Shown here piece after piece: positions 34,113-42,582 of a DNA stretch of 64,000 bases (position 1 is its first letter; every line of letters starts with the position of its first letter). The translations under genes and the position numbers were made by a program. Source of the stretch: Marinospirillum sp031581385. Its GTDB lineage: Bacteria; Pseudomonadota; Gammaproteobacteria; Pseudomonadales; Halomonadaceae. The stretch covers positions 1,674,001-1,738,000 of the forward strand of contig NZ_CP085242.1 in NCBI RefSeq assembly GCF_044810985.1, in the 5' to 3' direction. The notes beneath the pieces are model-generated. The model did not search any database. It was not told the origin of the DNA and saw only the letters and a program-made list of their open reading frames with translations.

Positions 34113-34715
34113 TCAGGCATAACGTTGGTAGAGAGAGTAGCGCACTTCTCCGGCCTGTTTTTCTTTCAGCAATTGCCAGGGCTCCGGCAGTTGCTGGGCC
34201 GGGGCCTGTTTTTCAATTTCCAGGTAGATTTTCGCCCCTTCAGCCAGCCAGCCATGCTCTTCCAGGAGGCGACAGGCAGGTTCCAGCAAACCCTGGGTAA
34301 AGGGTGGATCAAGAAAAACCAGATCAAAGCTGCGGGTGGCAGGCTGATCCAGATAAACCAGGGTATCGGCATTCAAGACTTCTGCCCGATTGGCATCCAG
34401 TTCCGCCATCATCTCCCGCAGCTGCTTGGCGACCCTGGGTTCTTTTTCCAGCAGCATGACCTGAGAAGCGCCGCGACTCAGGCTTTCCACAGCCAGAGCG
34501 CCACTGCCGGAAAAAGCATCCAGGCAACGACTGCCCGGCAAATCAAACTGCAGCCAGTTAAACAGGGTTTCCCGGACGCGATCCGAAGTCGGCCGCAACC
34601 CTTCCGCTTCCGGGACCGGCAACTTGCGGCCCCGCCAATCACCACCAATCACCCTGACCTGTCCCTGCAGACCCTGCTTTAAACTTTTCTGACGTTTTGG
34701 CACTCTGCCTCCCAT
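34113..34715 (-). CDS. rsmD: 16S rRNA m2G966 methyltransferase
   Basis: A 200-residue SAM-dependent methyltransferase acting on G966 of 16S rRNA. Motif I is LDAFSGSGALAVESLSRGA, and the catalytic motif IV is VFLDPPFTQG. The conserved entry RVIGGDWRGRKLPVP and RPTSDRVRETLFNWL confirms the family. The frame is open to an ATG at 34781 with no Shine-Dalgarno; ATG 34715 gives the usual length and was chosen, though AAGG is very close to it. It is divergent from ftsY, as in E. coli. Confidence 0.93.
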   Translation of the reverse strand: MGGRVPKRQKSLKQGLQGQVRVIGGDWRGRKLPVPEAEGLRPTSDRVRETLFNWLQFDLPGSRCLDAFSGSGALAVESLSRGASQVMLLEKEPRVAKQLREMMAELDANRAEVLNADTLVYLDQPATRSFDLVFLDPPFTQGLLEPACRLLEEHGWLAEGAKIYLEIEKQAPAQQLPEPWQLLKEKQAGEVRYSLYQRYA

Positions 34716-34809
34716 GACCTTGATCGGGCCTCTTATCTTCTTCTCTACCTTCAACAGCAAGCAGGTGATAGGATAACGCATTCATTAAACGATTAAGATA
34801 CCAACAGCC

Positions 34810-35859
34810 ATGCTAGGACTATTCAAACGCGATAAAAAACAGCCGGATGAGGCTGCCCAACCTGAAGAAAGCCCAGCCGAAGCAGTCGATGCCCAGGATG
34901 CTCCCCAATCGGAAAAAACCGGTTTATTTGCCAAGCTCAAAAGCGGGCTGGCAAAAACCCGGGGGGGCTTTGCCGAAGGTCTTGCCGGTCTTTTCGGTGG
35001 TGAACGTAAAATTGATGATGAGCTGCTGGAAGAGCTGGAAACCCGCCTGTTGATGGCCGATGTCGGGATGACTGCCACTCAGGAAATCATTGCCCGCCTC
35101 ACGGAAAAAGTGGATCGCAAACAACTCAATGATGCTCCAGCGCTGTTGCAGGCTCTTAAAGACGAGCTGAAGAGCCTGCTGGAGCCTGTCTGTAAACCGC
35201 TGGTTTTTCCTGAAAACACCGACAAACCCTTCGTCATCCTGATGGTCGGCGTTAATGGTGTGGGCAAAACCACAACCATTGGCAAGCTGGCCAAACGCTA
35301 CCAGGGTGAAGGCAGGAAAATTCTGCTGGCAGCCGGTGACACCTTTCGTGCGGCGGCTGTGGAACAGCTTAAAGTCTGGGGTGAACGCCACCAGGTGCCG
35401 GTGATTGCCCAGCATACCGGTGCAGACAGCGCCAGTGTGGTTTTTGATGCCTTGCAGGCTGCCCAGTCCCGCAAGGCCGACATCCTGATTGCCGATACGG
35501 CCGGACGTCTGCACAATAAAAGCAACCTGATGGACGAGCTGTCCAAGGTGCGCCGGGTCATGCAGAAACTGGATGCCGAAGCACCCCAGGAAACTCTTCT
35601 GGTACTGGATGCGGCTACCGGCCAGAACGCTGTGGCTCAGGCCAAAGAGTTTCACCGTTCAGTGCCTTTGACCGGTTTGGTGCTGACCAAGCTGGACGGT
35701 ACGGCCAAAGGCGGTATTGTTTTTGCTCTGGCCCGTGAGCTGGGCATTCCCTTGCGCTTTATCGGTGTCGGCGAGCAGGCTGATGATTTGCGCGACTTTG
35801 ATGCTGAGAGTTTTGTGGAAGCCCTGCTGGATATCCAACTGGAAGACACCCCTTCCTGA
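34810..35859 (+). CDS. ftsY: Signal recognition particle receptor FtsY
   Basis: A 349-residue SRP receptor GTPase at the inner membrane. A short acidic/polar A domain (about residues 8-40) is followed by the NG domain: GVNGVGKTTTIGKLA (G1, near residue 143), DTAGRLHN (G3) and TKLDGTAKGG (G4), and ends in GVGEQADDLRDFD. The A domain is short compared with E. coli FtsY, as in pseudomonads. No clear Shine-Dalgarno precedes ATG 34810. It starts the ftsY-ftsE-ftsX-rpoH series. Confidence 0.97.
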   Translation: MLGLFKRDKKQPDEAAQPEESPAEAVDAQDAPQSEKTGLFAKLKSGLAKTRGGFAEGLAGLFGGERKIDDELLEELETRLLMADVGMTATQEIIARLTEKVDRKQLNDAPALLQALKDELKSLLEPVCKPLVFPENTDKPFVILMVGVNGVGKTTTIGKLAKRYQGEGRKILLAAGDTFRAAAVEQLKVWGERHQVPVIAQHTGADSASVVFDALQAAQSRKADILIADTAGRLHNKSNLMDELSKVRRVMQKLDAEAPQETLLVLDAATGQNAVAQAKEFHRSVPLTGLVLTKLDGTAKGGIVFALARELGIPLRFIGVGEQADDLRDFDAESFVEALLDIQLEDTPS

Positions 35860-35884
35860 ACCCGACAGGCCACCCGGAGGGCCT

Positions 35885-36553
35885 ATGATTCAGTTTAGCA
35901 ACGTTTTTAAACGCTACGAAAACGGCCATGAAGCCCTGCAAAACGTGAATTTCACCCTGCACGAAGGTGAAATGGCTTTTTTGACGGGTCATTCCGGTGC
36001 GGGTAAAAGTACTCTTCTGAAACTCATCATGCGCATGGAAGTGGCAACCCGGGGCCAGGTGATGATTGATGGCCTGCACCTTGCCCAGATGAACAAACGG
36101 CATATTCCCTTTTTACGCCGCAAGGTTGGCGTGGTTTTCCAGGATCACCAGCTGCTGTTTGATCGCAGCGTTTTTGATAATGTTGCTCTGCCTCTGGTGA
36201 TTGAGGGCATGGACCCAACCGATATCGGCAAGCGGGTTCGCGCTGCCCTGGACAAGGTTGGCTTGCTTTCCAAGGAAAAATTCACCCCCATCATGCTGTC
36301 TGGTGGTGAACAACAGCGGGTCGGCATTGCCCGTGCCGTGGTCAACAAGCCTCCGATTCTGCTCGCGGATGAGCCTACCGGTAATCTGGACCCGCAACTT
36401 TCTGCGGAAATCATGCAGTTATTCCGGCAGTTCAATGCCGTAGGGGTCACAGTACTTATCGCATCGCACGATTTGAATCTGATCACCCGCATGGGGATGA
36501 GAATGCTGGCCCTCAGCGAAGGCAGCATTACGCATGATGGAGTACCCAGATGA
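35885..36553 (+). CDS. ftsE: Cell division ATP-binding protein FtsE
   Basis: A 222-residue ABC ATPase that with FtsX activates septal peptidoglycan hydrolases through EnvC. It has Walker A GHSGAGKSTL near residue 37, the signature LSGGEQQRVGIARA, Walker B ILLADEPTGNLD and the H-loop His in IASHD. The frame is open upstream into ftsY, but ATG 35885 has GGAGGG four bases before it and begins the conserved MIQFSNVFKRY. The last four bases overlap the ftsX start. Confidence 0.97.
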   Translation: MIQFSNVFKRYENGHEALQNVNFTLHEGEMAFLTGHSGAGKSTLLKLIMRMEVATRGQVMIDGLHLAQMNKRHIPFLRRKVGVVFQDHQLLFDRSVFDNVALPLVIEGMDPTDIGKRVRAALDKVGLLSKEKFTPIMLSGGEQQRVGIARAVVNKPPILLADEPTGNLDPQLSAEIMQLFRQFNAVGVTVLIASHDLNLITRMGMRMLALSEGSITHDGVPR

Positions 36554-37647
36554 TTGGAAAACGTCCCGGTCATACGTCCAAACCCAGTGGTGCCACTTTT
36601 CCTGACCAGCGCCGCGCCAGCAAGCCACCACCCCAGAATGCCATCAAGCGCAAACCGCCCAATCGTTTGCGCAGTGAACCACCTCCCCGCAAACCCGCCG
36701 GTGGTGCCCAGATCAGCAAAGTCAAAACCAGCACCCGTTTCCGGGCCTGGCGACGCCATCACGCCAGCATGGCCGTGGACAGCCTGAAACGCCTTTTAAA
36801 AGCCCCCGGAGCCAGTCTGATGACCTGGGCGGTGATTGCCATTGCCCTGTCACTACCTGTGGCGCTTTATATCTTCCTGAACAATGCCCAACTCGTCTCC
36901 AGCAACTGGGATGGCACGGCTCAGATATCCCTTTACCTGAAGGCTGAAATCAGTGATGCCGAAGGTCGTGATCTGAGGCAGGAATTAGAGATGCAGGAGG
37001 ACATCGCAGAAACCCGCTATATGTCCAAGGATCAAACCCTGGCTGAGTTCAAGGAGTTTTCCGGCTTTGGCGAGGCTCTCAACTACCTGGACGGCAACCC
37101 CTTGCCTGCCGTCATCGTGGTGCGTCCCAGCATCAATGGAATCGAGGCCCAGGAAGCCCTGGTGGCCTCACTCAATGATCGGCCCCAGGTTGAAGAAGCC
37201 CAGCTTGACCTAGCCTGGGTCAAGCGTCTTTTCCATATCATGGAACTGGGTCAGCGCATGATCACGGCCCTGGGCCTGTTGCTGGGTCTGGCGGTATTGC
37301 TGGTGGTGGGCAACACCATTCGTCTGGCGATAGAGAACCGCCGCCAGGAAATAGTGGTCATCAAGCTGATTGGTGCCACCAATGCTTTTGTACGCCGCCC
37401 TTTTCTTTATACGGGTCTTTGGTATGGCCTGGGCGGTGGTATTCTGGCGTGGGTACTCATCAATACGTCACTCTTCTGGCTGGATGGCCCGGTACGCTCC
37501 CTGGCCAGTGCCTACGCCAGCGATTTCAGTCTGATTGGCTTGAGCTTAAGGGACTCCCTTTTACTGCTGGCTTCCAGTACACTATTGGGCTGGCTGGGTG
37601 CCTGGATTGCAGTTGGTAGACACCTGGGCGCCATAGAGCCAAAATAA
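36550..37647 (+). CDS. ftsX: Cell division protein FtsX
   Basis: A 365-residue membrane partner of FtsE. A long basic, Pro-rich cytoplasmic N-terminus (about 85 residues) leads to four membrane helices: one near 90-112, a large periplasmic loop that should contact EnvC, then helices near 238-258, 285-305 and 330-352. The motif NTIRLAIENRRQEIVVIKLIGATNAFVRRPFLY is the FtsX/MacB-type core. Its ATG overlaps the ftsE stop (ATGA). Length is a little above E. coli FtsX because of the N-terminus. Confidence 0.96.
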   Translation: MIGKRPGHTSKPSGATFPDQRRASKPPPQNAIKRKPPNRLRSEPPPRKPAGGAQISKVKTSTRFRAWRRHHASMAVDSLKRLLKAPGASLMTWAVIAIALSLPVALYIFLNNAQLVSSNWDGTAQISLYLKAEISDAEGRDLRQELEMQEDIAETRYMSKDQTLAEFKEFSGFGEALNYLDGNPLPAVIVVRPSINGIEAQEALVASLNDRPQVEEAQLDLAWVKRLFHIMELGQRMITALGLLLGLAVLLVVGNTIRLAIENRRQEIVVIKLIGATNAFVRRPFLYTGLWYGLGGGILAWVLINTSLFWLDGPVRSLASAYASDFSLIGLSLRDSLLLLASSTLLGWLGAWIAVGRHLGAIEPK

Positions 37648-37717
37648 GAACTTTCACATCTTTTTCAGGTCATAGGGTTCAGCTAATTAACACTTTTATC
37701 GGTTTACGGAGATCTCA

Positions 37718-38584
37718 ATGAGCAAGCAACTTCAAGTTGTCGACCTGTATTCACCCGGTCGTGATCTAAATGCTTACATGCAGACCGTTAACAGTATTCC
37801 TCTGCTCACCGTCGAGGAAGAAAAAGATCTGGGTTACCGTTTACAGCAAGAAGGTGACCTGGAAGCCGCCCGTTTACTGGTACTCTCCCATCTGCGCTTT
37901 GTGGTGCATATCGCCAAAAGCTACAAAGGCTATGGGCTGGCACAATCTGACCTGATCCAGGAAGGTAATGTCGGCCTGATGAAAGCCGTCAAACGCTTTG
38001 ACCCCACGCTGGGTGTGCGCCTGGTTTCCTTTGCGGTGCACTGGATCAAAGCCGAAATCCACGAATTTGTTTTGAAAAACTGGCGCATCGTTAAGGTGGC
38101 CACCACCAAGGCCCAGCGCAAACTTTTCTTTAATCTGCGCGGCGCTAAAAAGAGCTTAACCTGGTTGAATGGCAAGGAAGTGGATGCAATTGCCGAGGAT
38201 CTGAACGTCAAACCGGAAGTCGTGCGGGAAATGGAGAGCCGACTCAGCTCCCACGATGCTGCCTTTGATGGCTACTTGGATGAAGACGATGACAACCCCG
38301 GCTACGCACCGGTCAACTATCTGGAAGACCAGCGTTACAACCCCGCAGCCATGATTGAAGCCGACAACAGTGAAACCGATGCCAGCACACGCCTGCAAGC
38401 GGCTCTGGCCGATCTGGATGAGCGCAGCCGCGATATCCTGCAACAACGCTGGCTCAATGAACATAAAGCCACCCTGCACGAACTGGCTGACATCTATGGC
38501 GTTTCTGCTGAACGCATCCGCCAGCTGGAAAAAAACGCCATGAACAAAGTCAAAACAGCCATGCAGGGTGAGTTAACCGCCTAA
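37718..38584 (+). CDS. rpoH: Heat-shock sigma factor RpoH (sigma32)
   Basis: A 288-residue sigma70-family factor for heat-shock promoters. Region 2 has DLIQEGNVGLMKAVKRFDP; the RpoH box is QRKLFFNLR; region 4.2 ends with HELADIYGVSAERIRQLEKNAMNKVK. GGAG lies seven bases before ATG 37718. It follows ftsX by 70 bases, as in most gammaproteobacteria, and probably has its own promoters there. The 3' end overlaps trxC convergently by four bases. Heat control at the translational level cannot be judged by eye. Confidence 0.98.
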   Translation: MSKQLQVVDLYSPGRDLNAYMQTVNSIPLLTVEEEKDLGYRLQQEGDLEAARLLVLSHLRFVVHIAKSYKGYGLAQSDLIQEGNVGLMKAVKRFDPTLGVRLVSFAVHWIKAEIHEFVLKNWRIVKVATTKAQRKLFFNLRGAKKSLTWLNGKEVDAIAEDLNVKPEVVREMESRLSSHDAAFDGYLDEDDDNPGYAPVNYLEDQRYNPAAMIEADNSETDASTRLQAALADLDERSRDILQQRWLNEHKATLHELADIYGVSAERIRQLEKNAMNKVKTAMQGELTA

Positions 38585-39015
38585 AGGTATTGCTGCAACC
38601 AGCTTCTTAATTGCCCGGCCTGCATTGCCCCTGCCTGCCGGGCAATTTCTTTTCCGCCCTTGAAAACAGCCAGGGTGGGAATACTGCGAATCCCGTACTG
38701 AGCCGCCAACTGCTGGCTCTGCTCCGTATTCACCTTGGCAAAACGCAACTGAGGTTCCAGCTCCCCGGACACCTCTGCAAAAGCCGGAGCCATCATCTTG
38801 CAAGGCCCACACCAGCTCGCCCAGAAGTCCACCACCACCGGCAGATCCCCCTTCAGCACCAAACCGTGAAAACTTTTCTCATCGACTTCCAGCGGCGCTT
38901 TCGTAAACACCGGCTGCTTACACTGACCGCACTTGGGGCCATCACCCAAACGGCTGGTGGGAATACGGTTCATTGCCAGACAATGCGGACAGGCCAGATG
39001 GGTTAAGTCACTCAC
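38581..39015 (-). CDS. trxC: Thioredoxin 2 (TrxC)
   Basis: A 144-residue cytoplasmic thioredoxin with an N-terminal zinc-binding segment (CPHC and CGQC, about residues 9-33) and a thioredoxin domain with active site WASWCGPCKMM. The GTG at 39015 was chosen: it has GAGGAG eight bases upstream and gives the normal TrxC start MSDLTHLACPHC; the in-frame ATG at 39036 has no Shine-Dalgarno. E. coli trxC is controlled by OxyR. A palindrome lies just upstream. Confidence 0.95.
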   Translation of the reverse strand: MSDLTHLACPHCLAMNRIPTSRLGDGPKCGQCKQPVFTKAPLEVDEKSFHGLVLKGDLPVVVDFWASWCGPCKMMAPAFAEVSGELEPQLRFAKVNTEQSQQLAAQYGIRSIPTLAVFKGGKEIARQAGAMQAGQLRSWLQQYL

Positions 39016-39034
39016 TTCAGCACTCCTCAAAAAC

Positions 39035-39050
39035 ATTAGTATAGACTAAT
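39035..39050. promoter_or_regulatory. Palindromic operator-like site upstream of trxC
   Basis: Perfect inverted repeat ATTAGT-ATAG-ACTAAT, about 20 bases before the trxC start codon. Its position suggests a regulator site, but it does not match a known OxyR box closely. Confidence 0.45.
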
Positions 39051-39092
39051 AATATGAGGGCAAAGCTGGGGAATTAAACCCTCTGTCACAAC

Positions 39093-39121
39093 TTGTCTTA
39101 ATCATTTTTAATCACTAAGAT
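39093..39121 (+). promoter_or_regulatory. Promoter with repeated operator of the toxin-antitoxin pair
   Basis: TTGTCT and TAAGAT are 17 bases apart, about 30 bases before the antitoxin start. Two copies of TTAATCA at 39098 and 39108, exactly ten bases apart, lie across the spacer, fitting binding of a ribbon-helix-helix repressor on one DNA face. Confidence 0.5.
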
Positions 39122-39150
39122 TGAAAATTGATCAACCAGGAGGTATCACC

Positions 39151-39432
39151 ATGCCACAAGCTGAAACTCGGGTATTAACTGCCCATGTACCCTTATCACT
39201 TGCTGATAAAGTAGACCTGATCGCTGAGCGACTGGAACGTCCACGCAGTTGGGTTATGAAGCAGGCTCTCGCTGCCTGGATCGACCAGGAAGAAGAGCGC
39301 TATCAAATGACACTGGAAGGCATTGCCTGTGCTAAAGCGGGTCAGGTTGTTTCACATCAGGCCGTACAGGAATGGGCGCAAAGTCTCTCCACCGATAATC
39401 CTTTGCCACTTCCGAAGGTCGCAAATGATTGA
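39151..39432 (+). CDS. Ribbon-helix-helix antitoxin (CopG/RelB-like)
   Basis: A 93-residue protein with an N-terminal ribbon-helix-helix: ETRVLTAHVPLSLADKVDLIAERLERPRSWVMKQALAAWI (strand about 6-11, helices to about 45). The C-terminal part, which would wrap the toxin, is less conserved. AGGAGG precedes ATG 39151, so the upstream TTG was rejected. The stop overlaps the toxin ATG by eight bases, the usual arrangement. It is predicted to repress its own promoter via the TTAATCA repeats. Confidence 0.88.
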   Translation: MPQAETRVLTAHVPLSLADKVDLIAERLERPRSWVMKQALAAWIDQEEERYQMTLEGIACAKAGQVVSHQAVQEWAQSLSTDNPLPLPKVAND

Positions 39433-39697
39433 ATGGACATCAGCAGCGTTAGGGGATATTGGTCGCTTGCATCGCTTCCTTCACGAGAAGAATCCAGTAG
39501 CAGCTGCCGAAGTCGTTCAGCGCCTCACTGAGGCCCCTGAAATTTTACTGAGTAACCCGCGCCTTGGGGAAAAGCTGTTTGATTTTGAACCGGAAGAAAT
39601 CAGGCGATTGCTTGTTGGTCAGTATGAAATGCGTTACCAAGTCAACCAAGGGAAAATAACAATTATCCGCATTTGGCATACTCGTGAAAAACGCTAA
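39425..39697 (+). CDS. ParE/RelE-family toxin
   Basis: A 90-residue protein of the ParE/RelE fold: IEWTSAALGDIGRLHRFLHEKNPVAAAEVVQRL at the start, then NPRLGEKL and the closing EIRRLLVGQYEMRYQVNQGKITIIRIWHTREKR. The last motif is typical of ParE-type gyrase toxins and RelE-type RNases alike, so the target is open. Translation starts inside the antitoxin gene at ATG 39425. It ends 13 bases before the 3' end of the convergent tRNA-Leu. Confidence 0.9.
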   Translation: MIEWTSAALGDIGRLHRFLHEKNPVAAAEVVQRLTEAPEILLSNPRLGEKLFDFEPEEIRRLLVGQYEMRYQVNQGKITIIRIWHTREKR

Positions 39698-39710
39698 GAA
39701 AACACTAGAT

Positions 39711-39797
39711 TGGTACCGAAGGCCGGACTCGAACCGGCACACCCTTTCGGGCGGCGGATTTTGAATCCGCTGCGTCTACCAATTCCGCCACTTCGGC
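39711..39797 (-). tRNA. tRNA-Leu(CAA)
   Basis: 87 bases on the minus strand with encoded CCA. The acceptor stem begins GCCGAAG, the anticodon loop reads TTCAAAA with anticodon CAA, the long variable arm GCCCGAAAGGGT is that of a class II tRNA, and the T loop is GGTTCGAGTCC. Confidence 0.97.
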
Positions 39798-39934
39798 ATT
39801 TTTGAGGCAAGCAGACAGGTCTGCTCTGGTAGGTGCGAGACATTATAGTGATCTTTCACCGTCCGTCAATGACCTTTGCCATGAACTCAGGTAAAATGCG
39901 CCGCCAATTAATCAATTAGGGTTGCCCGCCTCCC

Positions 39935-40972
39935 ATGCAGCGCAGTGATTTCCATTTTGATCTTCCTGATGAGTTGATTGCCCGTTATCCGGCCAGTGAG
40001 CGCAGAGGTTCGCGCCTGCTGGTTCTGCAGGGCAATCAGGTCAGTCATCACCAGTTTCCTGATCTGCTGGATTATTTGCAGCCAGGGGATTTGATGGTTT
40101 TCAACAACACCAGGGTCATCCCCGCACGCCTGTTTGGTCAAAAAGAGACTGGTGGCAAGGTCGAGGTTTTGATTGAACGCCCTCTGGATGAACACCGTGC
40201 TCTGGCCCACATCCGCTCGAGCAAATCACCCAAGCCCGGCACTCGCCTGTTGCTTGAGGGTGATGTTGAAGCTGAATGCACGGGGCGCGAAGGTGCGCTT
40301 TTTTGCCTGACATTTCTCAATCAGGAGCCTCTACTGGAGCTCTTGGAAGCATATGGTCACCTACCTTTGCCTCCCTATATTGATCGCGAAGACCAGCAGA
40401 CTGACAAAGAGCGCTACCAAACAGTGTACGCCCAACACCCCGGCGCTGTTGCGGCCCCCACTGCAGGCCTGCATTTTGATGGCCTGCTACTGGAGCAGAT
40501 TCGTGACAAGGGCGTAGAAACGGCCTTTGTGACCCTGCATGTGGGTGCCGGCACCTTTCAGCCCGTCAAGGTGGATAAGCTGGAAGAGCATCAGATGCAC
40601 AAGGAGTGGCTGGAAGTCACTCCCGAAGTGGCCGAACAGGTTCGCGCCACTCAACAGCGCGGAGGCCGAGTGATAGCCGTGGGTACGACCAGTGTGCGCT
40701 GTCTGGAAACAGCCAGTCGCTCCGGTGATATCCAGCCCTACACCGGCGATACCGATATCTTTATTTATCCCGGCTATAAGTGGCAGTGCGTGGACTTACT
40801 CATCACCAACTTTCATCTGCCCGAATCGACCCTTTTAATGCTGGTCAGCAGTTTTTCCGGCTATCAGCCGATCATGCAGGCATACCGTGAGGCGGTCGCT
40901 GAAAAGTACCGTTTTTTCAGTTATGGCGATGCCATGCTGCTGACCCGAGCCACTTCTGACGAGAGCCATTGA
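39935..40972 (+). CDS. queA: S-adenosylmethionine:tRNA ribosyltransferase-isomerase
   Basis: A 345-residue enzyme that makes epoxyqueuosine in tRNA from the preQ1 base, using SAM. Family motifs are FDLPDELIARYPASERRGSRLL at the start, NNTRVIPARLFGQKETGGKVEVL, VAAPTAGLHF and TLHVGAGTFQPV, and a late NFHLPESTLLMLVSSF. It starts the queA-tgt-yajC-secD-secF series and is four bases from tgt, whose enzyme supplies its substrate tRNA. Confidence 0.97.
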   Translation: MQRSDFHFDLPDELIARYPASERRGSRLLVLQGNQVSHHQFPDLLDYLQPGDLMVFNNTRVIPARLFGQKETGGKVEVLIERPLDEHRALAHIRSSKSPKPGTRLLLEGDVEAECTGREGALFCLTFLNQEPLLELLEAYGHLPLPPYIDREDQQTDKERYQTVYAQHPGAVAAPTAGLHFDGLLLEQIRDKGVETAFVTLHVGAGTFQPVKVDKLEEHQMHKEWLEVTPEVAEQVRATQQRGGRVIAVGTTSVRCLETASRSGDIQPYTGDTDIFIYPGYKWQCVDLLITNFHLPESTLLMLVSSFSGYQPIMQAYREAVAEKYRFFSYGDAMLLTRATSDESH

Positions 40973-40976
40973 ATTC

Positions 40977-42113
40977 ATGCGTCCTGAATCCTCCATGCAA
41001 TTTGAATTATTAAATACTGATGGTCAGGCCCGTCGCGGCCGCATCAGCTTCCCCCGCGGTGACATCGAAACCCCGGCTTTTATGCCGGTAGGCACCTATG
41101 GCACCGTCAAAGGTATGCTGCCCAGGGACATTGAAGATCTGGGTGCCCAAATTGTTCTGGGCAATACCTTTCACTTGATGCTCAAGCCGGGTACGGAAAT
41201 CATCAAGGCCCACGGGGATCTGCATGATTTCATGCAATGGCAGAAACCCATCCTCACGGATTCCGGCGGCTTTCAGGTGTTTTCTCTGGGCAAGCTGCGC
41301 AAAATCACCGAAGAAGGCGTGCACTTTCGCTCGCCGCACGATGGGGCCAAGGTCTTTATGGGGCCGGAAGAATCCATGCAGGTTCAGAAGGATCTGGGGT
41401 CGGATATTGTGATGATTTTTGATGAGTGCACACCCTACCCGGCCAGCTTTTCCGAAGCGGAAAAATCCATGGAGCTGTCCCTGCGCTGGGCCCAGCGTTC
41501 GCGCGATGCCCATGGGGACAGCCCTTCAGCGCTTTTTGGCATCATACAGGGTGGCATGTATCCCGACCTGCGCAAACGCTCCCTGGAAGGTTTGAACAAG
41601 ATCGGCTTTGATGGCATGGCGATTGGGGGGCTTTCCGTGGGCGAACCCAAGGAAGAAATGCTCAAGACACTGAACTACCTGCCCGCTTTGATGCCTGAAA
41701 ACAAGCCGCGCTATTTGATGGGTGTCGGCACCCCGGAAGATCTGGTGGAAGCCGTGCGTCGGGGTGTGGATATGTTTGATTGTGTGATGCCGACCCGTAA
41801 TGCCCGTAATGGTCATTTCTTCACTGATCGTGGCGTCGTCAAGATACGCAATGCCAGGTACAAAACAGATACCGGCCCTATTGAAGAGGGCTGTGATTGC
41901 TATGCCTGTCGCAACTTCAGCCGCAGCTATCTGAGCCATCTGAACCGTAGCGGGGAAATGCTGGGTGCCATGCTGGGAACCATCCATAACCTGCGCCACT
42001 ATCAGCGTCTCATGGCAGGTTTGCGTCAGGCGATAGAAGAAGGTAAATTGTCTGGCTTTGTGGATGACTTCTATGCGCACCGTGGGCAGACAACACCGCC
42101 CCTGGTCGAATAA
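40977..42113 (+). CDS. tgt: tRNA-guanine transglycosylase
   Basis: A 378-residue TIM-barrel enzyme that exchanges G34 for preQ1 in tRNAs with GUN anticodons. Active-site Asp residues lie in LTDSGGFQVFS and FDCVMPTRNARNG; the zinc site CDCYACRNFSRSYLSHL is near residue 305. The ATG at 40977, four bases after queA, was used; an ATG at 40995 begins the more usual MQFELL but lacks a ribosome-binding site. The next gene is yajC, as in E. coli. Confidence 0.97.
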   Translation: MRPESSMQFELLNTDGQARRGRISFPRGDIETPAFMPVGTYGTVKGMLPRDIEDLGAQIVLGNTFHLMLKPGTEIIKAHGDLHDFMQWQKPILTDSGGFQVFSLGKLRKITEEGVHFRSPHDGAKVFMGPEESMQVQKDLGSDIVMIFDECTPYPASFSEAEKSMELSLRWAQRSRDAHGDSPSALFGIIQGGMYPDLRKRSLEGLNKIGFDGMAIGGLSVGEPKEEMLKTLNYLPALMPENKPRYLMGVGTPEDLVEAVRRGVDMFDCVMPTRNARNGHFFTDRGVVKIRNARYKTDTGPIEEGCDCYACRNFSRSYLSHLNRSGEMLGAMLGTIHNLRHYQRLMAGLRQAIEEGKLSGFVDDFYAHRGQTTPPLVE

Positions 42114-42166
42114 AATACCAAACACTTTGAATCAACCTTTAACTCAACGCTTTTAAGGAGCCCTTA

Positions 42167-42499
42167 ATGGACTTTTTCATCTCTGCTGCCCACGCTGAAG
42201 GCGGCGCAACGGCCAGCCCCATTTCCAGCATTGTCATGCTGGTTGGTTTTGTTGCCATCTTTTACTTTATGCTGATTCGTCCTCAGCAAAAGCGTGCCAA
42301 ACAGCACAAAAACCTTCTGGCTGAGCTGGCCAAGGGTGATGAAGTCACTCTGGCCGGTGGTGTCATGGGTCGTATCACCAAGGTCACTGACGAATTCCTG
42401 ATCCTGGAAATTTCTGACAGCACCTCCATCAAGGTCCAGAAATCTGCTGTCACTGCGGTACTGCCCAAAGGCACCCTGAAAGCAGTGGATTCTGAGTAA
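42167..42499 (+). CDS. yajC: Preprotein translocase subunit YajC
   Basis: A 110-residue single-pass membrane protein that joins SecDF in the SecYEG-SecDF-YajC holotranslocase. One helix spans about residues 20-41 (IVMLVGFVAIFYFMLIRPQQKRAKQHK), followed by a small cytoplasmic domain with LAKGDEVTLAGGVMGRI and the typical end region. AGGAG lies about seven bases before the ATG. An intrinsic terminator separates it from secD, so part of the transcripts should end here. Confidence 0.97.
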   Translation: MDFFISAAHAEGGATASPISSIVMLVGFVAIFYFMLIRPQQKRAKQHKNLLAELAKGDEVTLAGGVMGRITKVTDEFLILEISDSTSIKVQKSAVTAVLPKGTLKAVDSE

Positions 42500-42508
42500 A
42501 CACAGTTC

Positions 42509-42533
42509 AACCCCGGCCTAGCCGGGGTTTTTT
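42509..42533 (+). terminator. Rho-independent terminator between yajC and secD
   Basis: Nine-base-pair stem AACCCCGGC/GCCGGGGTT with a three-base loop and six T residues. It falls inside what is usually one operon, yajC-secD-secF. Confidence 0.88.
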
Positions 42534-42582
42534 CCGGTCGGTTCGTCCGGCTTCCTCTGATAAGCTAAGTTGCAAGGCTGCC

